Made by a program: the position numbers and the translations under genes. Positions 35,851 to 45,737 of a stretch of DNA of 53,659 nucleotides are shown in pieces. The DNA comes from an uncultured Bacteroidales bacterium (GTDB lineage: Bacteria > Bacteroidota > Bacteroidia > Bacteroidales > UBA932), in contig CALVDH010000020.1 in assembly GCA_944326235.1 (NCBI GenBank), positions 1-53,659 of the forward strand, written 5' to 3'. The notes beneath the pieces were generated by a model, which saw only the letters and a program-made list of their open reading frames with translations, ran no database searches and had not been told where the DNA came from. Position 1 is the stretch's first letter. The number at the start of each line of letters is the position of its first letter.

Positions 35851-36970
35851 ACTCCCTTCTGAGCCATTCTTCCATAACCGGATCCGGGATATAGATCTGA
35901 CCCCTGGAAATGTCGATCAGCTCTTTGTCAATAAGTGATTTTCTGATGATGCTGACGTTGGCGGAGGAGCCGAGCTGATATCTCTCGATGATTTCCCTGC
36001 TGGAGAACTCACTGTGTGTGCCGTTCACTATGGCCCGGAGGAAATTCATCTGGTATGTGGTCAGGTTTTCAGTCTGTTTCTCGAAGAGGGGGGTGTTTTG
36101 GTCCAGCAGATCCTGGTATGCGTTGCTGAGGTCATCTGCAGCGGCCTCTTTGTCCGTATGTATCCATACCAGCCATGCGTACTGCTGCACGTAAGATGAA
36201 TGATTATCTACCTTCCTGCAGATGTTTTCCGCAAATTCCGGTGATATTCTCTTACCGGTAGCGATGAATCTTGAGCAGATGTATTCTATCCAGACCTCAG
36301 TGTTTATTTTCTGGAGGAATAGGATGTCTCCGAATTTATAAAATGGTTTGCTGCTGTTTTCGAAGAGGCCGCTCATCATGTGCTTTTTGCTGCCGAACAG
36401 ACAGTAGGAGACGGATTTCTGCAGCTGCCATACACTGCGGAGACGTTTTTGAAAGGTCAGAGAGTCCCGGAACTCTCCTATCTGTTGAAATTCATCGATA
36501 CATACTACGATGCTGTAGCCACGCTTTTGGGCTATGCGTTCAGGAAGCTGGAGTATATCGTCCACGTCCTGAGGCTTAGGGTTGTATTCCAGAGAAATGG
36601 AAAAATCCGACATCGGGTCCGGTCCCATGGTTATCCGCGGACTGATGCGTGACAGGAACAGTCTGATATTTTCCAGCCATTCTTCAATTCTGGAGGAGGT
36701 CTGTTTCAGGACAGCTGTTGCAAATGCATCGTAGAAGTCCTTTTCACTGCGGCATGAGAAGATGTCCAGTCTTACGGTGCGTATGTGCTCTGACTCTACC
36801 ATATTGCATACCTTATGCACCAGTGAGGTCTTGCCCCATCTGCGGGGAGATATGAGGATGGTGTTGATGCCGTTCTGGAAATTCTGTATAATGCGGGCAG
36901 TCTCTTTTTCTCTGTCAGTGAAATGTTCTCCTGATGTCTCTATCCCGAAAATAAAAGGTTTTGTCTCCAT
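35840..36970 (-). CDS. AAA ATPase of the archaeal-type (STAND-like) family, 376 aa
   Basis: Seen: FTDREKETARIIQNF then Walker A SPRRWGKTSLVH, Walker B CIDEFQQI, sensor region YCLFGSKKHMM, and a C-terminal winged helix (SREIIERYQLGSSANVSIIR). This matches the ATPase group often described as archaeal ATPase, common in Bacteroidetes, with no assigned function. The ATG complementing 36968-36970 is chosen (METKPF), with a TATATTTG on the minus strand (36999-36992) upstream. Stand-alone gene. Confidence 0.8.
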   Translation of the reverse strand: METKPFIFGIETSGEHFTDREKETARIIQNFQNGINTILISPRRWGKTSLVHKVCNMVESEHIRTVRLDIFSCRSEKDFYDAFATAVLKQTSSRIEEWLENIRLFLSRISPRITMGPDPMSDFSISLEYNPKPQDVDDILQLPERIAQKRGYSIVVCIDEFQQIGEFRDSLTFQKRLRSVWQLQKSVSYCLFGSKKHMMSGLFENSSKPFYKFGDILFLQKINTEVWIEYICSRFIATGKRISPEFAENICRKVDNHSSYVQQYAWLVWIHTDKEAAADDLSNAYQDLLDQNTPLFEKQTENLTTYQMNFLRAIVNGTHSEFSSREIIERYQLGSSANVSIIRKSLIDKELIDISRGQIYIPDPVMEEWLRREFRH

Positions 36971-37045
36971 GTGTAAAGTAATTTTTCGAAGCAAATATAA
37001 GAAATAAATCAATTACTAATACGGTTATTACTAATTAATTTATTA

Positions 37046-37086
37046 CAAAAAGAAGCCCTGCCGGAAATAATTGTGTGGCAGGGCTT
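37046..37086 (-). terminator. Terminator of the S9 peptidase operon
   Basis: AAGCCCTGCC (37053-37062) pairs with GGCAGGGCTT (37077-37086), loop 14 bases; on the minus strand it is followed by CTTTTTG. Confidence 0.8.
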
Positions 37087-37110
37087 TGTCGATTCGGGAC
37101 TGCGCTGGCG

Positions 37111-39207
37111 TTAGTCTTTCAGCCACTTGTCGAACCACTCGAAGAAGTCCCGCTGCCAGTGAACGGCGTTCTGGGGCTTGAGGATCCAGTGGTTCTCGTC
37201 GGGGAAGAGGAGCATCCGCGAGGGTACGCCGAGCATCTGGGCTGCGTTGAAGGCGGCCATGCCCTGGTCTACGGGTACGCGGTAGTCCAGTTCTCCGTGA
37301 GTAATCATGATGGGGGTCTTCCAGTTGCGGACGAGCTTGTGAGGAGAGTTGACGTAGTGCTTGCGGGCAGCGGGTATCTCGAGATCCCAGGGTGCTCCGC
37401 CGTTCTCCCACTGGCAGAACCACATCTCCTCGGTCATCATGTACATGTGCTCCTGGTTGAAGATGCCGGCATGGGAGAGGAAGGCATCGAAGTCATCGGG
37501 ATGCGCTCCTGCGAGGTAGTAGATCGAGTAGCCTCCGAAGCTGGCTCCCGAGGCGCCCATCTTGCCTACGTAGGGCTCTTTCTTCATCTCGTATACGGCT
37601 GACATGTAGTCGTCTATGCACTGTCCGGCGTAGTCCTTGGACACGTCATCGCACCATTTCTGCCCGAAGGACATGGTGCCGCGGCGGTTGGGCAGGATGA
37701 CGATGTAGCCCTCTGCGGCCATCAGTTTGTAGTTCCAGCGGGTAGACCAGCCCTGGCTGAGGCACTGCTGGGGACCTCCGGTGCAGAAGAGCATGGTGGG
37801 GTAGACCTTGGTGGAGTCGAAGCCTGCGGGATAGACTACCCAGGTGAGCATCTTCAGGCCGTCCGTGGTGGGTATCCAGCGGAGCTCGTAGGTCTCCTGC
37901 TCAAGCTGGGCGTAGATGTCGTCGTTCTCGTGGGTGAGGTAGGTGAACGAGCCGTCGGCAAGTGATACGGAGATGATCTCGTCGGGGCGGCTCATGCTGT
38001 GGGCGGTGGAGAGCAGATGTCCTTCGCCGAACTCGGCTACTCCTCCGAAGTCGTACCAGAGGTCATCGGGGGTGATGCGGGTCACATTGCCCTGAAGGTC
38101 AACAGAGAAAATGGCCTGGAGGCCGAACGCGAGGGCGTTGAAGTAGAGTCCGCTGCCGTCAGCCTTCCATACGGGGGAGGCGGCGCTGTGGTCGAAGCCC
38201 ACGGTCAGTTCCCTCTTCTCGCGGGAGGCCAGGTCGATGACGAATACCCTGTTGCGGTCGGCCTCGAAGCCGGCGCGCTCCATGCTCAGCCATGCGATGC
38301 TCTTGCCGTCGGGGGAGAATACGGGGTCGGTGTCGTAGCCGTTCATGCCCTCGGAGAGGTTCTCGCAGGTGCCGTCAGCCACGTTGTAGAGGTAGATGTC
38401 GGTGTTGGTGGAGAAAGCGTAGTCCTTGCCGGTGAGCTTGCGGCAGGCGTATGCGATCCACTGTCCGTCAGGACTCCAGGAGAGCTGCTCCAGTCCGCCG
38501 AAAGGCAGGGTGGGGAGCTCGAATTTGGTGCCCTCGATGATATCCTTGCCGGGAGCCACTTTCAGCGACTTGCCCGAGCGGACAACGTCAGCCACGAATG
38601 TGTGGGGGATGGTCTCCACGAAGCAGTCCCAGTGCCTGTACATCAGACCGTCAATCTCGCGTCCGGTGGATTTGTCCAGATCCGGATACAGGTCGGTGGG
38701 TCTGGTGGCAGACTGCACCTGGGCGATGTACATCACCTTGGTCTGGTCGGGGGAGAGCTTGAACTCGGAGATGCCTCCGGGAATATTGCTCACCTGACGG
38801 ATGTTCTTGCCATCAGCGCTCATCGACCATATCTGGCCGCCCTGAAGGTAGAGGATAACGGAGCCGTCGCCGTACCAGCGGGCATTGTTGGCACTCGACG
38901 AGAAATGGGTGATCTGGTGGTTTCCGCTGCCGTCGGCGTTCATGACATAGAGCTGCCGCACGCTGCGGTTCTCCTCTATGCTGGTGTAGGTCACGCCGTA
39001 GAGGATTCTGCTTCCGTCAGGAGAGAGCTGAGGGTCGGACACCCTTCCGAGACGGAGCATGATCTCGGGTGTGAACTTGCCGTCCACGACCTCTATCGGG
39101 GTCTTTTCGATAACTGAGGCAGTGCCCTTCCTGCCGCTCTGGGCGTAAGAGGACATCACTGCCATAGAGGACATTAACATCAATGTAGTTGCGAATTTTA
39201 ATTTCAT
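37111..39207 (-). CDS. Secreted S9 peptidase (DPP-like), 698 aa
   Basis: Prolyl-oligopeptidase family serine peptidase, releasing di- or tripeptides in the periplasm. Seen: a signal peptide ending at SYAQ, an N-terminal beta-propeller of TolB-like repeats (QLSPDGSRILYGV, LSPDQTKVMYIA), and the alpha/beta-hydrolase domain with Ser in GASGASFGGYS, Asp in THGELDYRVP and His in PDENHWI. The length of about 700 fits DPP5/S9 exopeptidases. It is 24 bp downstream of a second S9 gene. Confidence 0.88.
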   Translation of the reverse strand: MKLKFATTLMLMSSMAVMSSYAQSGRKGTASVIEKTPIEVVDGKFTPEIMLRLGRVSDPQLSPDGSRILYGVTYTSIEENRSVRQLYVMNADGSGNHQITHFSSSANNARWYGDGSVILYLQGGQIWSMSADGKNIRQVSNIPGGISEFKLSPDQTKVMYIAQVQSATRPTDLYPDLDKSTGREIDGLMYRHWDCFVETIPHTFVADVVRSGKSLKVAPGKDIIEGTKFELPTLPFGGLEQLSWSPDGQWIAYACRKLTGKDYAFSTNTDIYLYNVADGTCENLSEGMNGYDTDPVFSPDGKSIAWLSMERAGFEADRNRVFVIDLASREKRELTVGFDHSAASPVWKADGSGLYFNALAFGLQAIFSVDLQGNVTRITPDDLWYDFGGVAEFGEGHLLSTAHSMSRPDEIISVSLADGSFTYLTHENDDIYAQLEQETYELRWIPTTDGLKMLTWVVYPAGFDSTKVYPTMLFCTGGPQQCLSQGWSTRWNYKLMAAEGYIVILPNRRGTMSFGQKWCDDVSKDYAGQCIDDYMSAVYEMKKEPYVGKMGASGASFGGYSIYYLAGAHPDDFDAFLSHAGIFNQEHMYMMTEEMWFCQWENGGAPWDLEIPAARKHYVNSPHKLVRNWKTPIMITHGELDYRVPVDQGMAAFNAAQMLGVPSRMLLFPDENHWILKPQNAVHWQRDFFEWFDKWLKD

Positions 39208-39231
39208 CTGATCAAATATTTGAATTATAGA

Positions 39232-42012
39232 TTATTTCATCCATTCGGGCATCGGCTCTCCCTTGAGGAAATGGTCGAAGAACTCCACGAGCTTGACTGT
39301 GTAGTCCTTGCAGTTGTAACGCTGCACGAGGTTGTGGTCCTCGCCGTTGTAGGTCAGCATCCATGCCTGCTTGCCGCAGCGGCGCAGGGCGGTGAAGAAC
39401 TCGATTCCCTGGTACCAGGGCACTGCTCCGTCCTCGTCGTTGTGCATGATGAGGACAGGGGTGGCGACATTGCGCACGAAGAACAGGGGCGAGTTCTCGA
39501 CATAGAGGTCGAAGCCGTCCCAGAGATTGTCCCCGATACGGCTCTGCCCGTGCTCATACTGCATCTGGCGGGTGACTCCCGAGCCCCAGCGGATGCCGCC
39601 GTAGGCACTGGTCATATTGGATACCGGTGCTCCGGCTCCCGCGGCGGCGAACCGGTCGGTCTGTGTGATCATGTAGGCTGTCTGGTAGCCTCCCCAGCTC
39701 TGTCCCTGGAGGGCCATCTTCGTGCTGTCTATCCAGGGCCTGCCTTCCAGTACCTTGTCCACGCCCGGCATGATGCAGTTCATCGCGCTCTGGCCTGGAT
39801 GTCCCACATGGTAGTAGATGTCGGGCACGAATACGATGTAGCCGTTGCTTACGAAGTAGGAGATGTTGATGATTGAGCGGCTCGGGGCCGGTGCGCGGTA
39901 GGAGTACAGGCCGTCGGAGTTCCTCTCGTAGAAATACAGCACCATCGGGTATTTGCCGGTGGAGTCGAGGTCGTCAGGGGTGAATAGCATGCCCTCGCAG
40001 CGGAAGGCTCCGTCTTCGGACATCCAGTCCACCAGCTCCACGCTGCCCCAGCGGTACTGGTCCTGCTGGGGGTTGATGTCGGTCAGCTGCTCCGAGGTCT
40101 TGAAGAGGTTGGAGGTGCGGTAGAGGTCGTAGGGGTTGCGGAAGTCACCCATGGTGTAGAACAGGACAGGCTTCTTTCCGGAGCCGATCGCGCTGAGGCG
40201 GTAGGTGGCTGGGCCGCTCACCAGTTTCTGCATCTTCGGTCTGCGTGCGCTCAGGTCCTTGAGGTAAATGCCGGTCTCCTTGGTTATGTCGTTGAAGGAG
40301 GAGAAATACAATGGCTTGTCGTCCAGTATCTCACGGTCAGTGCTCCTGCCGTTGCGGCGCTCCAGGCGCTGGTCGAAGAGGAGGCTGAGGACCGGGGTGA
40401 ATTTTATTGAGTCAGCTGCTCCTATGCCCTCGGTCATGTTCTCGGGAGCCTTGCTGCCGTCCGTGTAGAACTTCCATACGTCGAAACGGGCTCCGATGAG
40501 CAGGGCCGATCCGTCCTTGTACCAGAGAGCGGGTCCTGTCGGGCCGGCTGCCGAGGGAGTATCCTCCTCGTCGTCCCAGAAGAGGGCGGGCACGTCTGCG
40601 GTCAGGTTCCTCCATTCGTTGTTTACGATATCGTACAGGTGCCAGCAGGTGTCGGCTGCATCGAACATCGCTGCGTAGCGGCCGTCGGGGGAGAGGGTGC
40701 TGCGCACGGTGCGGTTCTCGCTTATGAGCTCGCGCTCACCTGTCCCGATGTCGAGGCGGTAGAGGTCGTAGCGGGGGGTGGGGTCCCACTGGCGCTCCAC
40801 TCTGTAGGGCTTGTCGTTGAGTACTAAGACGGTGTTGCCGGTCAGGTCCTCGGGAATATTGACGGAGGGCATGTCCTCGTCGGCGAGCATCAGTATCTGC
40901 CCGGGCTTGTCGAAATAGTAGAGGGCGGTGTAGGTCTGGCGGTCGAAGCGGGACTGGTTGATCTTTACCTGGGTGGGCAGGTAGTCGGCGTCCCATCTCC
41001 AGATGTCGAGCTTCACCTTTTCAAAGTCCGGCACCGTCTTGTCCTCCGGCTCGGGCAGTTCCTTCACCCCAAGCACCAGGTAGCGGCCGTCCTTGCTCAG
41101 GCGCAGGGTGGCCTTGTCGCTGATGCCCATGCCCTCGGGGATGCCCTTCACATCTGAGGGTACAATGCACTCTGCTTCCGGCACCTCTGCCGTGAGGTCT
41201 GCGTAGAATATGTCGCGGAGGTCCTTGGCGGCCTCTGAGGTGTCGCGGCGGGAGTAGAACATGGCGGCGGTGGCCTCCTCATTGAACTCTATTCCGGCTA
41301 TAAGGCCCTCCTTGGGGGTGCTGTAGAGGGTGAGGTCCCTGCCGGTGGAGGGAATGAGCAGGTGCAGCTCCCTCTGTCCGAGGGAATCCTCCTTCGCGGG
41401 CTCGGTGGCGTAGAGGATCTTCTCGCCCTTTTCGGAGAAGATGCAGTCGTCCACATGCCTGAGTGTATCGGTGCTCAGTGTGCGGATGTCGGTGATGTAG
41501 AGCTCGCGGCCGCCTTCCTTGGACGCTTCGGTCTGTGCCTGACGGTATGCCACGTAGTTCTGCAGGTCGTCGCCGAGGTACATCCGGTCGATGTTCGGGA
41601 AGACGGTCCTGGCTCCCGACTTCAGGTCGAGGATCACGAGGCTGTCCTTGGGCATCTCGTGGGCCTTCTTCTTGTCGATCTTAGCCTGCCGTGTGGCCTG
41701 GTTCGGAGCCACGGTCATGTACACGGCCTTGGTGCCGTCCTGGGAGATGACGGCTCCGCTGCCCCTGGGTATTGTGTAGGCCACCGTCCCCTTTGCGATG
41801 TCGTAGATGTGGAGAGTGTCGTCCCCATCCTGCAGGGTAACGCTGTACAGCAGCCAGTTGCCGCCGTAGGGATTCTGTATCGAGGATACTGTCTGCCAGG
41901 TGTCGTAGACGCTGTGGTCCAGCGGCTTTTTCTGTGCAGAAAGTGGAAGTGCGGTCAGAACGCTTATTGTAAGCGCAGCCGCTGATGCGGATAATATGAG
42001 CCTTGCATTCAT
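39232..42012 (-). CDS. Secreted S9 peptidase, large form, 926 aa
   Basis: Seen: a signal peptide (SVLTALPLSAQ), a long propeller region, and a C-terminal catalytic domain with Ser in GQSWGGYQTAY, Asp in HNDEDGAVPW and His in NGEDHNL. It is about 200 residues longer than the neighbour because of the propeller region. First gene of the operon, with TAAATTTG on the minus strand (42040-42033) upstream. Works with the following peptidase in breaking down peptides. Confidence 0.87.
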   Translation of the reverse strand: MNARLILSASAAALTISVLTALPLSAQKKPLDHSVYDTWQTVSSIQNPYGGNWLLYSVTLQDGDDTLHIYDIAKGTVAYTIPRGSGAVISQDGTKAVYMTVAPNQATRQAKIDKKKAHEMPKDSLVILDLKSGARTVFPNIDRMYLGDDLQNYVAYRQAQTEASKEGGRELYITDIRTLSTDTLRHVDDCIFSEKGEKILYATEPAKEDSLGQRELHLLIPSTGRDLTLYSTPKEGLIAGIEFNEEATAAMFYSRRDTSEAAKDLRDIFYADLTAEVPEAECIVPSDVKGIPEGMGISDKATLRLSKDGRYLVLGVKELPEPEDKTVPDFEKVKLDIWRWDADYLPTQVKINQSRFDRQTYTALYYFDKPGQILMLADEDMPSVNIPEDLTGNTVLVLNDKPYRVERQWDPTPRYDLYRLDIGTGERELISENRTVRSTLSPDGRYAAMFDAADTCWHLYDIVNNEWRNLTADVPALFWDDEEDTPSAAGPTGPALWYKDGSALLIGARFDVWKFYTDGSKAPENMTEGIGAADSIKFTPVLSLLFDQRLERRNGRSTDREILDDKPLYFSSFNDITKETGIYLKDLSARRPKMQKLVSGPATYRLSAIGSGKKPVLFYTMGDFRNPYDLYRTSNLFKTSEQLTDINPQQDQYRWGSVELVDWMSEDGAFRCEGMLFTPDDLDSTGKYPMVLYFYERNSDGLYSYRAPAPSRSIINISYFVSNGYIVFVPDIYYHVGHPGQSAMNCIMPGVDKVLEGRPWIDSTKMALQGQSWGGYQTAYMITQTDRFAAAGAGAPVSNMTSAYGGIRWGSGVTRQMQYEHGQSRIGDNLWDGFDLYVENSPLFFVRNVATPVLIMHNDEDGAVPWYQGIEFFTALRRCGKQAWMLTYNGEDHNLVQRYNCKDYTVKLVEFFDHFLKGEPMPEWMK

Positions 42013-42089
42013 AGGTAAGAAATTTAATCAGGCAAATTTAAAAAAATTACCCTTTCCCCGCTGCCTGTGCGTATTCATTTTTCCACAAC

Positions 42090-43020
42090 GGCAGTATTTC
42101 CCGCGATTAGGTGCCGTTGCGGAAGGTCCTTCTCCTCTGCACCCTTTCTACGGGCTTTCTGGACAGCATTGCCCTTCTGCCCCTTTCCCACACTGGCAGC
42201 ATTTCCCATGATTCGGTGCCGTTGCGGTGCCACATTTTCTTCAGCGCCCTTTCCACTCCTTCCGAAGGAGTTGTCGAAATCCCTGTCCCACCTTCCGAAG
42301 GTGTGCGGATTTTCCGCATTTCCGTCTCACCTTCCAAAGGTGCGCAATCGCCCGGGGCCCTCTGTAGCGCCTGTACCCGCGTTTCTGTTTCCAGCTGCCT
42401 CTTTCCACCTTCCGAAGGTGTGCAGATTCCCGTGTTTCTGTCTCACCTTCCGAAGGTGCGCAATCGCCCGGGACCCTCTGTAGCGCCTGTACCCGCGTTT
42501 CTGTTTCCAGCTGCCTCTTTCCACCTTCCGAAGGTGTGCGGATTTCCCGCGTTTCTGTCTCACCTTCCAAAGGTGCGCAAATCCCGAATCGCCTCTAAAC
42601 GTTCTGTCGTAGCATTTGTACCGTTCATGATATCCTCCCCATCAGAAGGTGCCGGGCGAAACGGTATATTGCCACCACCTTCTCATTTTCGTTATGTGCC
42701 AATCCGCATCAGAGATAGTTCTCGGTGGTCCTGCCATGGTTCCCTGCCGGGAAGGTGCCGACAAAGGTGGCATATCACCGTCACCTTCTTGGTTTCGTTA
42801 TAGGCCGACCTGCCTCGGAGGCCATTCTCGCCGGCCTTCCCTTGAATGTCCGTCCGGAAGGTGCCGGGGAAAGGGCGGTCTCTCCACCACCTTCTCGATT
42901 TCGTTATGTGTTAATCGGTGTCAGAGTAGGTCCTAGATGGTCCTGCTCCGTTTTCCTGCCGGGAAGGTGCCGAGAGATGTGGCCTTTCACCGGCACCTTC
43001 CGATTACCTTCAGATAATCG
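42090..43020. repeat. Periodic palindromic repeat array, about 0.9 kb
   Basis: Gene-free stretch built around GAAGGTG/CACCTTC. In the left part CACCTTCCGAAGGTG-type palindromes are centred at 42263, 42296, 42335, 42413, 42451, 42529 and 42568; longer units repeat every 116-117 bp. In the right part GAAGGTGCC starts at 42645, 42751, 42857 and 42963, exactly 106 bp apart, each facing a CACCTTCT. GTGCCGTTGCGG at 42111 and 42216 is a further 105-bp pair. Predicted frames over it are low-complexity and unlikely to be real. Confidence 0.85.
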
Positions 43021-43133
43021 GAAATACGAATGTGCACTGCGGGCAGGGTAATGTGGCGACAAGGGGCAAAGGGGAGGTGAAGGTATATACTGAAAGAAAT
43101 ATAAGGAAAAGCATTGGGGAATAGTTTTTTTCG

Positions 43134-43141
43134 TAAATTTG
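43134..43141 (+). promoter_or_regulatory. -7 box for the first propeller lipoprotein
   Basis: TAAATTTG with a TTG 17 bases upstream (43114-43116); the ATG is at 43192. Confidence 0.45.
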
Positions 43142-43191
43142 TGACATTCTTCACTCGTCATAAATGAATTATCAATAAAATATCCGAGTCT

Positions 43192-44385
43192 ATGAAAACA
43201 AAGTCTGCAACGATGAGAGAAATGTCTCTTGACGGAATTACGGATAAGGTAAAGGTGAAAGCAGCCGCAGCGGCAAAAAACCTTGTGATGTATGTACTGT
43301 GCCCGTTGTCAATATGCGCGGCGGTATGCTCCTGCAGCGGCAGTACGGATGAGAATGTGACGGTACTGACGGAGAAACAGGTGCTCGACGGAGCGGCTGA
43401 GGTGGTGCCTGATACGGTCTGTGTTCTGCCGGACACGGTGTTTGTGGCCAGGGCATGGATGATGGACCCCGGTCACGTAATGTGCAGGATGGAGTCGAAG
43501 GACAGGTATGCTCTGACGGTATTTGACGTAAGGACACTGGAGCCGACGGCGGAGTACCTGCATTACGGCAACGGACCGCAGGAGGTTAAGTATGTCTATC
43601 TCATGGTCACAGACGGCAGGGTGTATGTAAAGGATTATAATAAATTGTATGAGATTCCATGTGACAGTGCCGGTATCGGTGTGAGAGTCGGAGAATACGG
43701 CTACGATTTAATGGCATCGGTTCTGATCCGGTACGGAGACAGCCTGCTGACGGTCAATCCATTTTATTTGGAGAGCGGGGAACTGGGAATCAGCCAGGGA
43801 GAACCTAAACTCATGTTCTCGGACGGGAAATCTACGAACGTCGGGGAGAGCGCAGACAAAATATTCACAGTTAATTGTTTTCAAGGACGTCTGCTGACAA
43901 ATGCCGTGCTGGACCGCATCGCATACATAGAAAGGGACTGCTCTCTCGTGGAACTGTACGGCGGCCGCCTGAATCTGCTGAGGGCGGTTGTCGGTCCTGG
44001 TGAGGACAGGCCAAGGTATTTCACTGACGGCAGATATCTCTTCTATGAGTTGTGGAACGCATATTCCTACGTGTCAGCGTGTTCTGACGACAACTATATC
44101 TATCTGCTTTACGATGGGAAGATGAGAGCGGACGGATATCCGGTGTACAAGGGCGGAATGGAGTCCGGCGTACCTACGATGATATCGGCAGCAGGAGATA
44201 CCGACCTGAAGGACATGACTCTCATCGCCTTGGACTGGGACGGCAACCTCAAAGGCAGCTGGCGGATCCATAATGTAAATACTATAACTGAAATCAGCAG
44301 TACCGGAATCGAGGGTGAGGTCTACGTCTGTGTTACTGACCGGGGGGACCTTCCGCTGACAGTCCTGCGTTATAAACTCTTCTGA
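43192..44385 (+). CDS. BF3164-like six-bladed propeller lipoprotein, 397 aa
   Basis: Seen: basic N-terminus, a membrane stretch and a lipobox ending SICAAVCSC, so the mature lipoprotein would begin at the second or third Cys. The body has repeated beta-propeller strands (LTVFDVRTLEP, YIYLLYDGKM, LIALDWDGNLKGSW) as in the TolB-like BF3164 family. Function unknown. The next gene encodes a paralog with the same CSCSGSTD motif and the same ending (LRYKLF), so they arose by duplication. Confidence 0.8.
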   Translation: MKTKSATMREMSLDGITDKVKVKAAAAAKNLVMYVLCPLSICAAVCSCSGSTDENVTVLTEKQVLDGAAEVVPDTVCVLPDTVFVARAWMMDPGHVMCRMESKDRYALTVFDVRTLEPTAEYLHYGNGPQEVKYVYLMVTDGRVYVKDYNKLYEIPCDSAGIGVRVGEYGYDLMASVLIRYGDSLLTVNPFYLESGELGISQGEPKLMFSDGKSTNVGESADKIFTVNCFQGRLLTNAVLDRIAYIERDCSLVELYGGRLNLLRAVVGPGEDRPRYFTDGRYLFYELWNAYSYVSACSDDNYIYLLYDGKMRADGYPVYKGGMESGVPTMISAAGDTDLKDMTLIALDWDGNLKGSWRIHNVNTITEISSTGIEGEVYVCVTDRGDLPLTVLRYKLF

Positions 44386-44502
44386 CAACTTTGGTGTATT
44401 GTGCGGAAGCCGGAAATCTGCGGCATCGGGTTCCTGAATTTTGGTATTTCAGGCATATTTAGAAAAATTTGTAAATTTGGGAGTGATTTAAAAATTGATA
44501 TT

Positions 44503-45654
44503 ATGAATGCAATGCAGTTCAACGGAAGACAGGTCCTGGCGGCCATTTCAATTATTGCCCTGGCAGTTTCTGCGGTATGCTCCTGCAGCGGCAGTACGGA
44601 CACTGATGTCATTGTCCTGGACGAGGATGTTAAAACCGCGGCGGTAAGTATAAAAGGAGACACCGTCTGTACTTTCCCGGACACCGTGTTCCTGTGGAGG
44701 GCCTGGATGGCGGACGGGAATCATGCTGTCTGCGAGACCCGGACATCAGACTGGAGCGGCCTTTCGCGTGACCAGTGGGCATTTGAGGTCTATGACACCC
44801 GCACGATGGAGAGAACGGCACGCTTTCTCCATTCCGGCAACGGACCTTTCGAAGTACTCTCGCCTTCATCCTATGTTGCAGGCGACACTCTGTTCGTTTT
44901 GGAAGGCACCAAGGGCAAACTGTACTCCATACCGCTGAACGAAGCGGCTGAAGGCAAGGGAATTCAGGAGTTCTCTTTCAAATTCCACACAATGAAGGCC
45001 GTTACCTACAAGGGGAAGATTCTCTCTCTTAACCCATACTGGTTCGAGAGCAGAGAGGCCGGTATCTTCAACGGAGAACCAAAACTGTTCTTCTCAGACG
45101 GCAACCTGATTCCTTACGATGACAGCAAGGTCTCTTCTGTAAACTGCTTCCAGGGTCACTTGCTGACAAATCCTGAAAAGGGCGCCATAGTATATGTCGA
45201 GAACTCCTATCCCCTCGTCGAATTCTATGATGACAGTCTCCGTCTGACAAAGAGCGTCACGGGCCCGGATAAATTCAAGCCGGAATACCTGAATTCCAAC
45301 GGCATGCTTTTCTTTGCAAAACTATACGGACGCCCCTACGGTCCTGTCTGCAGCGATGACAGCTACATCTATCTCCGGTATGATGACAACCTGAGCTCAG
45401 AGCCCATACTGAGCGCAGAACTGATAGACGGTAATGTTGCGATAAGTTTCAATGACGGGGATACGGAAGAGGGTGCAGCCAAGGATGTCCTGATTTTCGT
45501 ACTGGACTGGGAAGGCAACATGCAGGGCAGTTACCGCCTGGAAGGCCTGGCTGTGTGCAACGCCATAAGCTCCGGCGGAAACGGAATCCTCTACGCCAGC
45601 ACCGAAGACCCCGACACCGGGCAGCTTACCATCCTTCGTTATAAACTCTTCTGA
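44503..45654 (+). CDS. BF3164-like propeller lipoprotein, 383 aa
   Basis: Paralog of the preceding gene. Lipobox SAVCSCSGSTD; propeller blades include FEVYDTRTMER, YIYLRYDDNL and VLDWEGNMQGSYRL; ends LRYKLF. The start ATG 44503 (MNAMQF) is chosen because a -7 box TAAATTTG (44472-44479) lies before it and the upstream frame lacks a signal peptide. Sequence upstream resembles that upstream of the SIMPL gene. Confidence 0.8.
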   Translation: MNAMQFNGRQVLAAISIIALAVSAVCSCSGSTDTDVIVLDEDVKTAAVSIKGDTVCTFPDTVFLWRAWMADGNHAVCETRTSDWSGLSRDQWAFEVYDTRTMERTARFLHSGNGPFEVLSPSSYVAGDTLFVLEGTKGKLYSIPLNEAAEGKGIQEFSFKFHTMKAVTYKGKILSLNPYWFESREAGIFNGEPKLFFSDGNLIPYDDSKVSSVNCFQGHLLTNPEKGAIVYVENSYPLVEFYDDSLRLTKSVTGPDKFKPEYLNSNGMLFFAKLYGRPYGPVCSDDSYIYLRYDDNLSSEPILSAELIDGNVAISFNDGDTEEGAAKDVLIFVLDWEGNMQGSYRLEGLAVCNAISSGGNGILYASTEDPDTGQLTILRYKLF

Positions 45655-45678
45655 TAGAAGTTATATAGGACTCCTGAA

Positions 45679-45712
45679 TTTTGGGATTTCCGGCAGAATT
45701 TGCGTATCTTTG
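45679..45712 (+). promoter_or_regulatory. Promoter of the SIMPL gene
   Basis: TTTTG (45679-45683), 21 bases, TATCTTTG (45705-45712), followed by the ATG at 45738. The stretch TCCTGAATTTTGG is also present upstream of the second propeller gene (44432 on). Confidence 0.6.
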
Positions 45713-45737
45713 TCTGATGTACTGAAAATCGAAGACC

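Noticed and set aside
42111..42803. A 230-codon frame across the repeat array with recurring PPSEGV/HLPKV words
   Set aside because: The words come from the palindromic repeats; there is no start context, and frames on both strands look alike.
42255..42990. CRISPR array
   Set aside because: Repeats are 15-bp palindromes in 106-117 bp units that are themselves similar, so there are no unique spacers, and no cas genes are present.
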